Counted from the stretch's first letter, positions 1 to 8,801 are shown. The stretch is DNA of 64,000 nt from Hydrogenophaga palleronii_A (GCF_031457455.1 NZ_JAVDWU010000011.1:62001-126000), one strand, 5' to 3'. Numbers and translations: made by a program. The notes: generated by a model from the sequence alone, not told the origin.

Positions 1-684
1 TTCGATGAAACTGCCGCCATCGTCCGCCAGACCACATCGACCGGCATCAAGAAGATCGCTGTCTTCTACCAGAATGACGCCTACGGCAAGGCGGGGCTGG
101 AAGGTGTGACCCGCGCCCTGAAAGAGCTGAATTCGGAGCCTGTGTCCACTGGTACGGTCGAGCGCAACACCACCGACGTTGAAAAGGCGGTGAACGACAT
201 CATGGCCCAGCGCCCCGAGTCCATCGTGCAGATCAGCGCCTACAAGTCTTGCGCGGCGTTCATCCGCCTGGCCCGCAAGCGTGGGTTTGTTGGCAACTTC
301 TACAACGTGTCTTTCGTGGGCACACAGGCCTTGCTCGACGAACTGGGCGCGGACGCCAGGGGCGTGGTGGTCAGTCAGGTCATGCCATTTCCCTACGCGC
401 CGCTCTCGCCCATTGCCGGTGAGTACCTGGCTGCCTTGAAGGCCAAGACCGGGCAGACACCCAACTACTCCAGCATGGAGGGGTTTGTGGCGGCCAAAGT
501 GTTCACGGAAGGTGTGCGCCGAGCCGGCCGCAACCTGAACCGGGAAGGCTTCATTGGTGCGGTGCAGAGCATCCGCAACCTGGACCTCGGGGGCTTCCCT
601 GTCGACTTTGGCCCCAACAAGCACACCGGGTCCAAGTTCGTGGATCTCACGTTGCTGACCGCCGATGGCCGGATTCGCCGCTGA
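1..684 (+). CDS. Liv-type ABC transporter substrate-binding protein (5' end missing)
   Basis: The reading frame is open from the first base, so the N-terminus and signal peptide lie outside the window; 227 residues are visible. It is a type I periplasmic binding fold of the branched-chain amino acid (LivK/Peripla_BP_6) family. The visible part starts within the alternating alpha/beta region (KKIAVFYQNDAYGKAGLEG) and ends with the family C-terminus, GYxAAKVxTEGxRRAG-like followed by DLTLLTADGRIRR. It would bind a small solute in the periplasm and deliver it to a Liv permease not seen here. The gene at 53978-55111 is a paralogue with the same C-terminal pattern. The substrate cannot be told from sequence; amino acids, amides and aromatic acids are all possible. 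Confidence 0.85.
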   Translation, partial: FDETAAIVRQTTSTGIKKIAVFYQNDAYGKAGLEGVTRALKELNSEPVSTGTVERNTTDVEKAVNDIMAQRPESIVQISAYKSCAAFIRLARKRGFVGNFYNVSFVGTQALLDELGADARGVVVSQVMPFPYAPLSPIAGEYLAALKAKTGQTPNYSSMEGFVAAKVFTEGVRRAGRNLNREGFIGAVQSIRNLDLGGFPVDFGPNKHTGSKFVDLTLLTADGRIRR

Positions 685-802
685 GGGCTGACACGCCCCA
701 ATGTCGGAGGGGTTGTCGCCGAAGAGGCGCCGAGCAAGTGGCCGGGTTGGGTACCATGGGTGATTCTTTATCGCAACTGGCGCTGGTGTGCCGGGAGACC
801 CC

Positions 803-2020
803 ATGCAACTCATTGACTCCATCCTGACCCAGGCCGCGTCCATTGCGGCCGTCCGACGTGACATTCACGCCCACCCTGAACTCTGTTTTCAAGAGGTACG
901 CACCGCCGACGTGGTGGCGGGCAAGCTGACCGAATGGGGTATTGAGGTGCATCGCGGGCTGGGCACCACCGGCCTGGTGGGCGTGGTGCATGGCCGCGAC
1001 GGCGGTGCCTGCGGCCGCGCCATTGGCCTGCGTGCCGACATGGATGCCTTGCCCATGCAGGAGCACAACACCTTCGCCCATGCCAGCCAGCATGCTGGAA
1101 AAATGCACGCCTGTGGCCACGACGGCCACACGGCCATGCTGCTGGCCGCCGCACAGCATTTCGCCAGGCACCGCAACTTCGATGGCACGGTGTACCTGAT
1201 CTTCCAGCCGGCCGAAGAGGGCGGTGGCGGTGCCCGCGAAATGATCAAGGATGGGCTGTTCGACAAGTTTCCGGTGGAGGCGGTGTTTGGCATGCACAAC
1301 TGGCCCGGCATGCCGGTGGGCACTTTTGCCGCCAGCCCGGGCCCGGTCATGGCGTCGAGCAACGAGTTCCACATCGTGATTCGCGGCAAGGGCGCGCATG
1401 CCGCGTTGCCACACAACGGCATCGACCCGATTCCGGTGGCCTGCCAGATGGTGCAGGCCTTCCAGACCATCATCACGCGCAACAAGAAGCCGGTGGATGC
1501 CGGGGTGATCTCGGTCACCATGATCCACACCGGCGAGGCCACCAATGTGGTGCCCGACAGCTGCGAGATTCAGGGCACGGTGCGCACCTTCACTTACGAG
1601 GTGCTGGACCTGATCGAAAAGCGCATGAAGGAAATCGCCGAACACACTTGCGCCGCCTTCGACGCCACGGTGGAGTTCAAGTTCAAGCGCAACTACCCGC
1701 CCACGATCAACCATGCCGTGGAAACCGCCTTTGCGCGCGAGGTGATGGCCGAGATCGTGGGTGCCGATAAGGTGGTCGACCAGGAGCCGACCATGGGTGC
1801 CGAAGACTTTGCCTACATGCTGCAGGCGCGCCCCGGCTGCTACGCCTTCATTGCCAACGGCGATGGCGCGCACCGCGAAATGGGGCACGGCGAAGGACCC
1901 TGCATGCTGCACAACCCGAGCTACGACTTCAACGACGATCTGATCCCCCTGGGTGCCACCTTCTGGGTGCGCCTTAGCGAGAAGTGGTTGGGCCAGCCAC
2001 GTGCCGGTGGCGCTGCATGA
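803..2020 (+). CDS. M20 family amidohydrolase (hippurate hydrolase-like)
   Basis: 405 residues, the usual length for M20D aminoacyl/indoleacetamide-type amidohydrolases. The sequence opens with VRRDIHAHPELCFQE. It carries the metal-site motif MHACGHDGHTAMLL, then PAEEGGGGAREM, a dimerisation domain, and near the end the metal-ligand region MGAEDFAYM. These enzymes cleave N-acyl amino acids in the cytoplasm with two metal ions. An in-frame GTG at 788 exists, but ATG at 803 has GGGAG just upstream and is preferred. The stop overlaps the start of the DUF2817 gene (ATGA), so the two are probably co-transcribed. The Liv-type binding protein upstream may belong to the same uptake-and-hydrolysis unit. 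The exact substrate is unknown. Confidence 0.9.
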   Translation: MQLIDSILTQAASIAAVRRDIHAHPELCFQEVRTADVVAGKLTEWGIEVHRGLGTTGLVGVVHGRDGGACGRAIGLRADMDALPMQEHNTFAHASQHAGKMHACGHDGHTAMLLAAAQHFARHRNFDGTVYLIFQPAEEGGGGAREMIKDGLFDKFPVEAVFGMHNWPGMPVGTFAASPGPVMASSNEFHIVIRGKGAHAALPHNGIDPIPVACQMVQAFQTIITRNKKPVDAGVISVTMIHTGEATNVVPDSCEIQGTVRTFTYEVLDLIEKRMKEIAEHTCAAFDATVEFKFKRNYPPTINHAVETAFAREVMAEIVGADKVVDQEPTMGAEDFAYMLQARPGCYAFIANGDGAHREMGHGEGPCMLHNPSYDFNDDLIPLGATFWVRLSEKWLGQPRAGGAA

Positions 2021-3117
2021 TGGATCTGCACAAAGCGTTCGCCGCTTCGTACGCCCGCGCCCGCGTGCAGTTCCTGGAAGCTGCTGCCACCGCTGGCATG
2101 GCCATCACCAGCCACAACCACCCCCTGACCGGGCGCGACGGCGAGGTGCTGGCCATGGACGTGGCGCTGGATGGCTCGCCTGAAGCCGAGCGCCTGCTGG
2201 TGATCAGCAGCGCCTGCCATGGCGTGGAAGGCTACTGCGGCTCCGGCGTGCAGGTGTTCGCCGCACACGACGCCGAATGGCGAGCCAAGACCCGCGAAGC
2301 TGGCGTGGCGGTGCTCTACATCCACGCGCTGAACCCGCACGGCTTTTCCTGGGTGCGCCGCGTGACCCACGAGAACGTCGACCTGAACCGCAACTTCCAG
2401 GACTTCGCCCAGCCCCTGCCGGAGAATCCTGCGTACGCAGAACTGCACCCGTTGCTGTTGCCGGAAACCTGGCCCCCCAGCGAGGCGAACGAGGCCGCCA
2501 TTGGCCGTTTCATTGCAGAGCGCGGAATCGACCAGTACCAGGCAGCGGTGTCGCAGGGGCAGCACGCCTTTGCCGACGGCCTTTTCTATGGGGGCACCGC
2601 GCCCACCTGGAGCAACGGTACGTTGCGCAAGGTGTTGCGCACCCACGGTGCCCGCGCCCGCCACATCGCCTGGATCGACCTGCACACAGGCCTGGGCGAG
2701 AGTGGGCTGGGCGAGCGCATTTTTGCCGGTGAGGACGACGCCCTTGCCGTGGCCCGTGCCCGCGCCTGGTGGGACGGCGGCGGTCAGACGCCGGTCACTT
2801 CCATCTACGACGGCTCTTCCACCTCAGCCAGACTGACCGGCCTGATGTGGAGCGCGATGCCGCAGGAATGCCCGCAGGCCTCGTACACCGGCATCGCCAT
2901 GGAGTACGGCACGGTGCCCATCACCGAAGTGGTGAACGCTTTGCGCGCCGACCACTGGCTGCACCTGCACCCCGAGGCCCCCGAGCCCTTGAGAACGGCC
3001 ATCAAGCAACAGATGCTGGCCGCCTTCTACGTGGACACCGACGAATGGCGCGCCCAGATCATCACCCAGGCCCGCCAGGCCATGTTTCAGGCGGTGGATG
3101 GCCTGGCCAGCAGCTGA
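2017..3117 (+). CDS. DUF2817 / M14-like metallopeptidase family protein
   Basis: 366 residues matching DUF2817 proteins, which resemble zinc carboxypeptidases of the M14 clan. Visible features are CHGVEGYCGSG, which supplies the HxxE zinc-binding pair, and NPHGFSWVRRVTHENVDLNR, the asparagine/arginine substrate-binding stretch. A later WIDLHTGLG gives the third zinc histidine, and MEYGTVP carries a likely catalytic glutamate near the C-terminus. No signal peptide is seen, so it is probably cytoplasmic. ATG at 2017 (or 2020) overlaps the stop of the M20 amidohydrolase, suggesting translational coupling and a shared peptide- or amide-degrading role. The substrate is not known. Confidence 0.8.
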   Translation: MMDLHKAFAASYARARVQFLEAAATAGMAITSHNHPLTGRDGEVLAMDVALDGSPEAERLLVISSACHGVEGYCGSGVQVFAAHDAEWRAKTREAGVAVLYIHALNPHGFSWVRRVTHENVDLNRNFQDFAQPLPENPAYAELHPLLLPETWPPSEANEAAIGRFIAERGIDQYQAAVSQGQHAFADGLFYGGTAPTWSNGTLRKVLRTHGARARHIAWIDLHTGLGESGLGERIFAGEDDALAVARARAWWDGGGQTPVTSIYDGSSTSARLTGLMWSAMPQECPQASYTGIAMEYGTVPITEVVNALRADHWLHLHPEAPEPLRTAIKQQMLAAFYVDTDEWRAQIITQARQAMFQAVDGLASS

Positions 3118-3149
3118 GCGCGCGCCAGAAAGTGAATAGCGGGCCGAAC

Positions 3150-3249
3150 TGGCGGAGCGAAGTGCCTTCGTCCAGCAACACCCAGGATCCGGCTTTGCCG
3201 GTCCGAAGGTGTGCCCCCCTGGGGGGGTGACGCGAAGCGGCGCGGGGGG
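3150..3249 (-). repeat. G/C-rich 3'-end repeat, copy A
   Basis: Read on the minus strand, it starts directly at the stop codon of the TPR-like gene. It runs CCCCCCGCGCCGCTTCGCG, then a C-run/G-run hairpin, then a GGACCGGCAAAGCCGGATCC palindrome. Close relatives lie after ehuC (38222-38338) and ehuB (39110-39239). It fills the gap between two convergent genes and could act as a terminator or as an mRNA 3'-end stabiliser. Confidence 0.7.
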
Positions 3250-4014
3250 TCAATCCAATCGCGCAGTCTCCAAATAGAGCTGTTCCATCGCATCCAAGGG
3301 TTCGATGGAAGCCGCCCTGTCCTGAAGCTCCGTGGCCGTGCTCAGTTGGCGTCTGCCTTCCAGCATGAGCAAGCCTCTGGCGTGTTCGGTCAGGGTGATG
3401 GCGGAGTCCGGGTTGAGGCTGTGTGCTTGCTGGAACAAGGCAAGTCCCGCTTCGGCGGTCGCGCCGTAGGTGATCCGCGCGATCATGCGGCCCACCTTGT
3501 CGATCACTTCGGCGTGGAACGTTCCGAGGGCGAGATGGGCATCCGCATGCTGCGGCGCGCGCTCGATCGTCTTTTCCAGTGCGCTCTTGATACGCGCACC
3601 GAGCCCGTTGGCCAGTGCCTTGGCCACGCTGATGCCCTGGCTGTACCGCCCCAGCGCATAGGCTTGCCAGTACCAGGCGCCCGGGTTGTCGGGCTGGCGC
3701 AACTGCAGCGCCTGCGCCCGGGCGGCGGCCTCCAGCAACAGCGACTCCCGACGCTGCTCGCGCGGTTCGAGGTAGGTGGCGTAGATGCAGGTGGCCTTGT
3801 TGGCCAGGTTCATTCCCGCGTCACCCAGCAGCAGACCCGCCTGCGTCGCGCGTTGGAATTCGCCGTTGTGGAAGAGCACCCAGGCTTGCAGCAGATCCGG
3901 ATCGGTGGGCATCGGTTCGGCATCGCCTTTGTGCAGGCGTTCCCAACTGGCGCTCAGTCGATCGGCGTCGAACCGGACCGGCAAGGGGTGGGGGCAGTCG
4001 ATCCAGTCGCTCAT
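3250..4014 (-). CDS. Hypothetical protein with TPR-like helical repeats
   Basis: 254 residues, no signal peptide and no membrane segment. The middle and C-terminal parts read as paired helices with tetratricopeptide spacing. Examples are NPGAWYWQAYALGRYSQG, QHADAHLALGTFHAEVIDKV and AEAGLALFQQAHSLNPDSAI, each with the small/large residue pattern of TPR units. Such folds usually scaffold protein contacts; no enzyme motif is visible. It lies 12 bp downstream of the TetR gene on the same strand and is probably the last gene of a patatin-TetR-TPR operon. The partner protein is unknown. Confidence 0.65.
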   Translation of the reverse strand: MSDWIDCPHPLPVRFDADRLSASWERLHKGDAEPMPTDPDLLQAWVLFHNGEFQRATQAGLLLGDAGMNLANKATCIYATYLEPREQRRESLLLEAAARAQALQLRQPDNPGAWYWQAYALGRYSQGISVAKALANGLGARIKSALEKTIERAPQHADAHLALGTFHAEVIDKVGRMIARITYGATAEAGLALFQQAHSLNPDSAITLTEHARGLLMLEGRRQLSTATELQDRAASIEPLDAMEQLYLETARLD

Positions 4015-4026
4015 GGTGGGCAGGCC

Positions 4027-4686
4027 CTAGTCAGGCGTCTGGTAGGCGCCGGTGAGCTGGAGCAGGTGCTGGCGCTGGCTCTTTTCCAGGTAGGGTGCCA
4101 GCAGGTTCAGCACATGTTGCGCGCCACGCAGCAGCGCCTGCTGTGCGTTGTCGGGTTCCAGGGCGTTGCGTGGGTCGCGCACGTATTCGAAGCTCAGCCA
4201 GTAGGTCAGCACCACCACCATGCAGTTGGCCGTGGGCTCGACTTCCCGTGCGTCGATGTCCACCGCGCCGCCTCGACTCATGCCCGCAAGCAATTGGCGG
4301 ATGGCACGTGTCTTGTTTTTCAGAACCGTCTGGAAGTGCATCTCCAGCATCCGGTTCTTGGAGAGCAGGTCGTTCAGGTCGCGGTAGAGGAACCGGTAGC
4401 TCCAGATGATTTCGAACAGCGAGTGAAGAAAAAACCAGGCGTCTTCGATGTTGCGAACGTTGTCGCTGGCGCTGAGCAACTCGCCCAGGGCGCGCTCGTA
4501 CCGCTCGAACAAGGTGTTGATGAGCTCGTCCTTGGCCGGGTAGTGGTAGTAGAGGTTGCCCGGACTGATGCCAAGCTCGGCCGAGATCAGCGTGGTGGAG
4601 ACATTGGGCTCGCCGAACCGGTTGAACAGCTCCAGCGTGACTTCCAGGATGCGTTCGGCGGTGCGCCTGGGGGCTTTTTTGGCCAT
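4027..4686 (-). CDS. TetR/AcrR family transcriptional regulator
   Basis: 219 residues with the TetR N-terminal helix-turn-helix: RILEVTLELFNRFGEPNVST, then ISAELGISPGNLYYHYPAKDEL with the typical YYHYxxKDEL recognition-helix end. The C-terminal two thirds are the variable helical ligand and dimer domain, matching the subfamily in which W-F-L-H-S-L-F is followed by a RDLNDLL stretch. It starts 2 bp from the stop of the patatin gene, so the two are one transcript and the regulator probably represses its own operon. An 8-bp palindrome upstream of the patatin gene (5967-5974) is a candidate operator. The effector is unknown; a fatty acid or acyl-CoA would fit the neighbours. Confidence 0.88.
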   Translation of the reverse strand: MAKKAPRRTAERILEVTLELFNRFGEPNVSTTLISAELGISPGNLYYHYPAKDELINTLFERYERALGELLSASDNVRNIEDAWFFLHSLFEIIWSYRFLYRDLNDLLSKNRMLEMHFQTVLKNKTRAIRQLLAGMSRGGAVDIDAREVEPTANCMVVVLTYWLSFEYVRDPRNALEPDNAQQALLRGAQHVLNLLAPYLEKSQRQHLLQLTGAYQTPD

Positions 4687-4687
4687 G

Positions 4688-5953
4688 TCAGGTGCCGGCG
4701 GGTGAAATGGTCAGGCGGTGCTGCAGTTCGTCCAGCGTGGCGTGAAGGCGCTCCATGGCCTGCATCGATGTTTCGACAGGCAAGTGCTTGTCCGGTGGCA
4801 GCAGATGCATGACCTTTGCCAGCGTGGCTTCCCTGTCCAGCGTCACGCCATGCCGTTTCAGGGCAGGTGTCAGTTCATGTGCTCGGGTGCGCAGGGTGAC
4901 TCGCGTCTGCTGGTAGGCATGCTCGGCCAGCTCGCGTCGCTGGCGGTAGCTGAAGGTGTTGGCAAAGAACAGCTCGGCGTCGCGCTGGTCGGGTTCGATC
5001 AGCACGATGTCGGTGTTCGGGTAGACCTGCTCGTAGTGCTTGAAACCCAGCTCCAGGCGCGAATGAATCATCGAGCGGAAAGTCTGGCTCATCACGGTGG
5101 GCAGCCCGCCCTCCACCAGCGAGGGGATGCGGTGCCGTTGCCGGGCCAGCGGATCTGCATGAAAAGGCACCAGCGGGTTGAGGCACAGCAGCAGGTCCAG
5201 GCCTTCCTCGAGCGCGACGGTGGCGTGAAGGGTTTTCTTCAGGGCGCCGTCGACATAGTGTTTGCCGTCGATCTGGACCGGCGGAAACAGGCCGGGCAGG
5301 GCGGCGCTGGCCTGCAGGGCACGCGAGATGGGCACATGATCCCAGCCCGGGCGACCAAAAGGGGCGGCATCGCCGGTGTCAAGCTCGGTGGCGACGAGCG
5401 TGAGCCGCGCACGGAGCTGGCGGAAGTCGTTGGTGCGTCCTTCGCGGGCAAACAGCTGTTCGATCTTGCGGTGGATGTCGTCGTTGTCGAAGACGCCGGT
5501 GGGCAGGGCGGCGCCCACGCGCTCGAACGCATGGGCCAGTGGCTTGCGCTGCACACCCCAGGCCCACAGCGCGCTGCCCAGCAGCCCGGGCAGGCGCTGA
5601 ACCCGGCCGCCGATTTCCTGCCAGGCGGGCTTCATCAGCCAGGACGGGTCGAAGTTTTCTTCGGTGGGCCGGTCTTCAATAAAAGCTTCGCAGAGCTGCC
5701 TGGGTGTCAGGCCATTGGCCAGTCCGGCGGCGATGAAACCGCCAGCCGAGACGCCCACGTAGTGATCGAGGTCGTTGAAGTCCAGTCCCTTCAGGCACTC
5801 GCTGAGTGCACACAGGGCTCCGATTTCATAAATGGCACCGAGCGGTCCGCCACCCGCCAGCGCCAGTGCGATGCGTGGGCGACGGGGTGAGGGGGTGCGC
5901 CGTTTTTTTTCTCGACCGGCGCCGCCGCCGGGGATGGAACTCGGTGATCTCAT
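4688..5953 (-). CDS. Patatin-like phospholipase
   Basis: 421 residues from ATG at 5953. The glycine-rich oxyanion segment IALALAGGGPLGAIYEIGAL is followed by the nucleophile elbow GVSAGGF, and DGALKK supplies the aspartate of the Ser-Asp dyad. Patatins hydrolyse acyl ester bonds of lipids. The protein has no clear signal peptide and is probably cytosolic or membrane-peripheral. An upstream in-frame ATG at 6016 exists, but that stretch would overlap the terminator stem region of the phasin gene, so the later start is preferred. No good Shine-Dalgarno precedes 5953. It heads the patatin-TetR-TPR group, next to a phasin and an acyl-CoA-reductase-like gene, which fits storage-lipid handling. Confidence 0.85.
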   Translation of the reverse strand: MRSPSSIPGGGAGREKKRRTPSPRRPRIALALAGGGPLGAIYEIGALCALSECLKGLDFNDLDHYVGVSAGGFIAAGLANGLTPRQLCEAFIEDRPTEENFDPSWLMKPAWQEIGGRVQRLPGLLGSALWAWGVQRKPLAHAFERVGAALPTGVFDNDDIHRKIEQLFAREGRTNDFRQLRARLTLVATELDTGDAAPFGRPGWDHVPISRALQASAALPGLFPPVQIDGKHYVDGALKKTLHATVALEEGLDLLLCLNPLVPFHADPLARQRHRIPSLVEGGLPTVMSQTFRSMIHSRLELGFKHYEQVYPNTDIVLIEPDQRDAELFFANTFSYRQRRELAEHAYQQTRVTLRTRAHELTPALKRHGVTLDREATLAKVMHLLPPDKHLPVETSMQAMERLHATLDELQHRLTISPAGT

Positions 5954-5960
5954 GTGTTCG

Positions 5961-5974
5961 AGTGTAGACCGGTC
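5961..5974 (-). promoter_or_regulatory. Candidate operator/promoter of the patatin-tetR group
   Basis: A perfect 8-bp palindrome GACCGGTC (5967-5974) lies 14 nt upstream of the preferred patatin ATG, directly next to TACACT (5961-5966, minus strand), which resembles a -10 box. TetR repressors commonly bind such short palindromes over their own promoter. Assignment to the TetR gene at 4027-4686 is inference. With the -10 this close, the transcript would be nearly leaderless, and no convincing -35 was found at normal spacing. Confidence 0.3.
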
Positions 5975-6016
5975 AGTAGCTGGCAACTGCTGCATTGCAG
6001 CATCCACGGCAGGCAC

Positions 6017-6046
6017 AAAAAAGGGGCGTCAAGCGCCCCTTTTTTG
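6017..6046 (-). terminator. Intrinsic terminator of the phasin gene
   Basis: Stem GGGGCG/CGCCCC with a short loop (6023-6039), flanked by six A on one side and six T on the other, so it can stop transcription from either strand. It lies 28 bp past the phasin stop codon, the expected position for that leftward transcript. Confidence 0.8.
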
Positions 6047-6074
6047 ATCTCCCGGCGCAGCGCCATGCGGAGGA

Positions 6075-6596
6075 TCAGGCCGCCTTCGCGCGGCTGGTCT
6101 TGCGCGCGGCGGGCTTGGCTGCGGCCTTGGCAGGTGCTGCCTTGCGGGGAGCGGCCTTGGCTGCGGCGACCGGTTTGCCACTGAGGCGCTGCACATGCTG
6201 GCTCAGCTCGTCGATGCGGGCGATCAGGGCATCGACGTCGCGGGCGGAAGGCACGCCCAGCTTGTTCAGCGCCTTGGCGACGCGCTCTTCAAACAGGTTC
6301 TCCAGCTTGTCCCACTGGCCGGTGGCCTTGGAAGAGATCTCGGTGGCCATGCTGCTCATGCGGCTGGAGGCCTCGGAAATGCGTTCCTCTGCCACCGCCT
6401 GCGTCTTGCGCTGGATCGACAGGCCTTCCTTGACCAGCGATTCGAAAGCCTTGCCGCCTTCTTCCTGCGCCTTGGAGAAGGCGCCCAGGCCGGCCAGCCA
6501 GATCTGCTGTGCCGAGTCCTTAATGGCGCCTGCCAGAGGAGACGCGGAAGCTGAAGCCTTGGACGAGGCGGTGGATTTCTGGACTTTCTTGACCAT
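6075..6596 (-). CDS. Phasin (polyhydroxyalkanoate granule-associated protein)
   Basis: 173 residues. The N-terminal half is a phasin domain of the PhaF/PhaI type: IWLAGLGAFSKAQEEGGKAF, then an amphipathic helix with heptad spacing to about residue 110 that would lie on the granule surface. The C-terminus is an Ala/Lys/Pro-rich tail (KAAPRKAAPAKAAAKPAARK), histone-H1-like, which in PhaF proteins binds DNA and helps partition granules. The ATG at 6596 has AAAGGAAA upstream; an open frame reaching 6686 has no ribosome site. It diverges from the acyl-CoA-reductase-like gene across about 220 bp. A strong terminator follows it. Confidence 0.88.
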   Translation of the reverse strand: MVKKVQKSTASSKASASASPLAGAIKDSAQQIWLAGLGAFSKAQEEGGKAFESLVKEGLSIQRKTQAVAEERISEASSRMSSMATEISSKATGQWDKLENLFEERVAKALNKLGVPSARDVDALIARIDELSQHVQRLSGKPVAAAKAAPRKAAPAKAAAKPAARKTSRAKAA

Positions 6597-6815
6597 GATG
6601 TTTCCTTTGAGAGACAGAGGGATGAAGGGACGCACCTGGGTGCAGGCGCGCCAGCGAATCGATGAGGGCAATGTACGGGGATCCATGGGGGCCTGTGTAG
6701 GGGCAGACGACTAAAGCGGGCAAACCCACGGGTTTGTGCGGAATGGGTGAGGCGCGAGGCTGGTGAAGAATGCGAAATCGTTTTCACCCGCACTTTTCAA
6801 CAAAAGGAGATCTCC

Positions 6816-8801
6816 ATGCACTACTTCGTCACCGGTGCGACCGGCTTCATCGGCAAGCGGCTTGTCAAGAAACTGCTGGAGCGCAAGGGGGCGGTGGTGC
6901 ACTTCCTGATTCGACAGGAAAGCGAAGGCAAGGTGGCGGATTTGCGCAGCTACTGGGGCGTGAGCACGGCGCGCGCGGTGCCGGTGTTCGGTGACCTCAC
7001 CGCCAAGAAACTCGGCGTGAGTGCCGATGCCACCAAGGCATTGAAGGGCCAGATCGATCACTTCTACCACTTGGCCGCCGTGTACGACCTGGAGGCGGAC
7101 GCGGAGAGTCAGATCGCCGTGAACGTGGACGGCACACGCAACACCGTGGACTTCGCCAAAGCCATTGGCGCGGGGCATTTCCACCATGTGTCGTCGATTG
7201 CAGCGGCCGGTCTGTACGAAGGCGTGTTCCGCGAAGACATGTTCGACGAGGCCGAGGGCCTGGACCACCCGTATTTCATGACCAAGCACGAGAGCGAAAA
7301 GATCGTGCGCCAGGAAAGCAAGCTGCCCTGGACGGTGTACCGACCGGCCGCCGTGGTGGGCGACAGCAGCACCGGCGAGATGGACAAGATCGACGGGCCT
7401 TATTACTTCTTCAAGCTGATCCAGCGGTTGCGCCAGATCCTGCCGCCCTGGATGCCCAGCGTGGGTCTGGAGGGGGGGCGCATCAACATCGTGCCGGTGG
7501 ACTTCGTGGTCGACGCCCTCGACCACATCAGCCACCAGAAACGCAGCGGCGGCGCCTGCTTCCACCTGGTGGACCCGATGGGCTACCGCGTGGGCGACGT
7601 GCTCGACATCCTGAGCAAGGCGGCGCACGCGCCCAAGATGAACCTCTTCGTGAATGCCGCGCTGATGGGCTTCATCCCCAAAAGCGTGAAGAAGGGACTG
7701 ATGGCGCTGGCGCCGGTGCGCCGCGTGTACAAGGCCATCATGCAGGATCTCGGTTTGCCCGAGGACATGATGACCTTCGTCAACTACCCCACGCGCTTCG
7801 ACTGCCGTGAGACGCTGGCCGCGCTCAAGGGCAGCGGCATTGCCTGTCCCAATTTCAAGGACTACGCGTGGCGGCTGTGGGATTACTGGGAACGCCACCT
7901 CGACCCCGACCTGCACATCGACCGCAGCCTCAAAGGCACGGTGGCGGGCAAGGTGGTGCTGGTCACGGGCGGCAGTTCCGGTATCGGTCTGGCGGCGGCA
8001 CACAAGTTTGCCGAGGCAGGCGCCGTGACCATCATCTGCGGGCGCGACCAGGACAAGCTTGACGAGGCCTGCGCAGAAGCCAAGGACAAGGGCTATCAGT
8101 TCATCGCCTACCCGGCCGACATCGCCGACATGGCCGACGCCGACCGCTTCGTGAAGCTGCTGATCGACAACCACGGTGGCGTGGATTTCCTGATCAACAA
8201 CGCTGGCCGCTCGATCCGCCGCGCCATCGAGGGCAGCTACGACCGCTTTCACGACTTCGAGCGCACCATGCAGCTCAACTACTTTGGCTGCCTGCGCGTG
8301 ACCATGGGCCTGCTGCCCGGCATGGTGGCCAAGCGCAAGGGCCATGTGGTCAACATCAGCTCCATCGGTGTGCTGACCAACGCGCCGCGTTTCAGCGCCT
8401 ATGTGGCCAGCAAGGCCGCGCTCGATGCCTGGACACGCTGCGCCAGCAGTGAGTTCGCGGACCAGGGCATCAGCTTCACCACCATCAACATGCCGCTGGT
8501 GCGCACGCCCATGATCGCGCCCACGCAGATCTACAAGAACGTGCCCACGCTCGCCCCCGAAGAAGCCGCCGACATGATTGCACAGGCCTGCATCTTCAAG
8601 CCGGTGCGCATCGCCACCCGCCTGGGCGTGACCGGCCAGGTGTTGCACGCCTTTGTGCCGCGCGTGGCGCAGATCGTGATGAACACCAGCTTCCGCATGT
8701 TCCCGGACTCATCCGCCGCCAAGGGGGAGAAGGGTGCCAAGCCCCAGCTGTCAGCCGAGGCCGTGGCCATGCAGCAGATGATGCGTGGCATTCACTTCTG
8801 A
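6816..8801 (+). CDS. Two-domain SDR protein, fatty acyl-CoA reductase-like
   Basis: 661 residues from ATG at 6816, with AAAGGAG upstream. Residues 1 to about 370 form an extended-SDR domain like the acyl-CoA/carboxylic acid reductase (NAD_binding_4) family: TGATGFIGKRL, HHVSSIAAAG, and catalytic YFMTKHESEK. Residues from about 390 form a classical SDR: VTGGSSGIGLAAA, NNAGRSIRRAI, and active-site SSIG with YVASKAALD. Length, domain order and the C-terminal MRGIHF ending match, from memory, the Marinobacter fatty acyl-CoA reductase that converts acyl-CoA to fatty alcohol via the aldehyde. Fatty alcohol or wax ester formation is therefore the leading idea, supported by the divergent phasin gene. 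A role in unrelated ketone or aldehyde reduction cannot be excluded. Confidence 0.82.
   Translation: MHYFVTGATGFIGKRLVKKLLERKGAVVHFLIRQESEGKVADLRSYWGVSTARAVPVFGDLTAKKLGVSADATKALKGQIDHFYHLAAVYDLEADAESQIAVNVDGTRNTVDFAKAIGAGHFHHVSSIAAAGLYEGVFREDMFDEAEGLDHPYFMTKHESEKIVRQESKLPWTVYRPAAVVGDSSTGEMDKIDGPYYFFKLIQRLRQILPPWMPSVGLEGGRINIVPVDFVVDALDHISHQKRSGGACFHLVDPMGYRVGDVLDILSKAAHAPKMNLFVNAALMGFIPKSVKKGLMALAPVRRVYKAIMQDLGLPEDMMTFVNYPTRFDCRETLAALKGSGIACPNFKDYAWRLWDYWERHLDPDLHIDRSLKGTVAGKVVLVTGGSSGIGLAAAHKFAEAGAVTIICGRDQDKLDEACAEAKDKGYQFIAYPADIADMADADRFVKLLIDNHGGVDFLINNAGRSIRRAIEGSYDRFHDFERTMQLNYFGCLRVTMGLLPGMVAKRKGHVVNISSIGVLTNAPRFSAYVASKAALDAWTRCASSEFADQGISFTTINMPLVRTPMIAPTQIYKNVPTLAPEEAADMIAQACIFKPVRIATRLGVTGQVLHAFVPRVAQIVMNTSFRMFPDSSAAKGEKGAKPQLSAEAVAMQQMMRGIHF

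Noticed and set aside
3211..4812. Open frame of about 533 codons on the plus strand over the TPR and TetR genes
   Set aside because: It spans two well-supported minus-strand genes and begins inside a repeat; the translation shows no family.
6711..8648. Open frame of about 645 codons antisense to the reductase gene
   Set aside because: Histidine- and glycine-rich shadow translation with no ribosome site; the sense strand carries complete SDR motifs.
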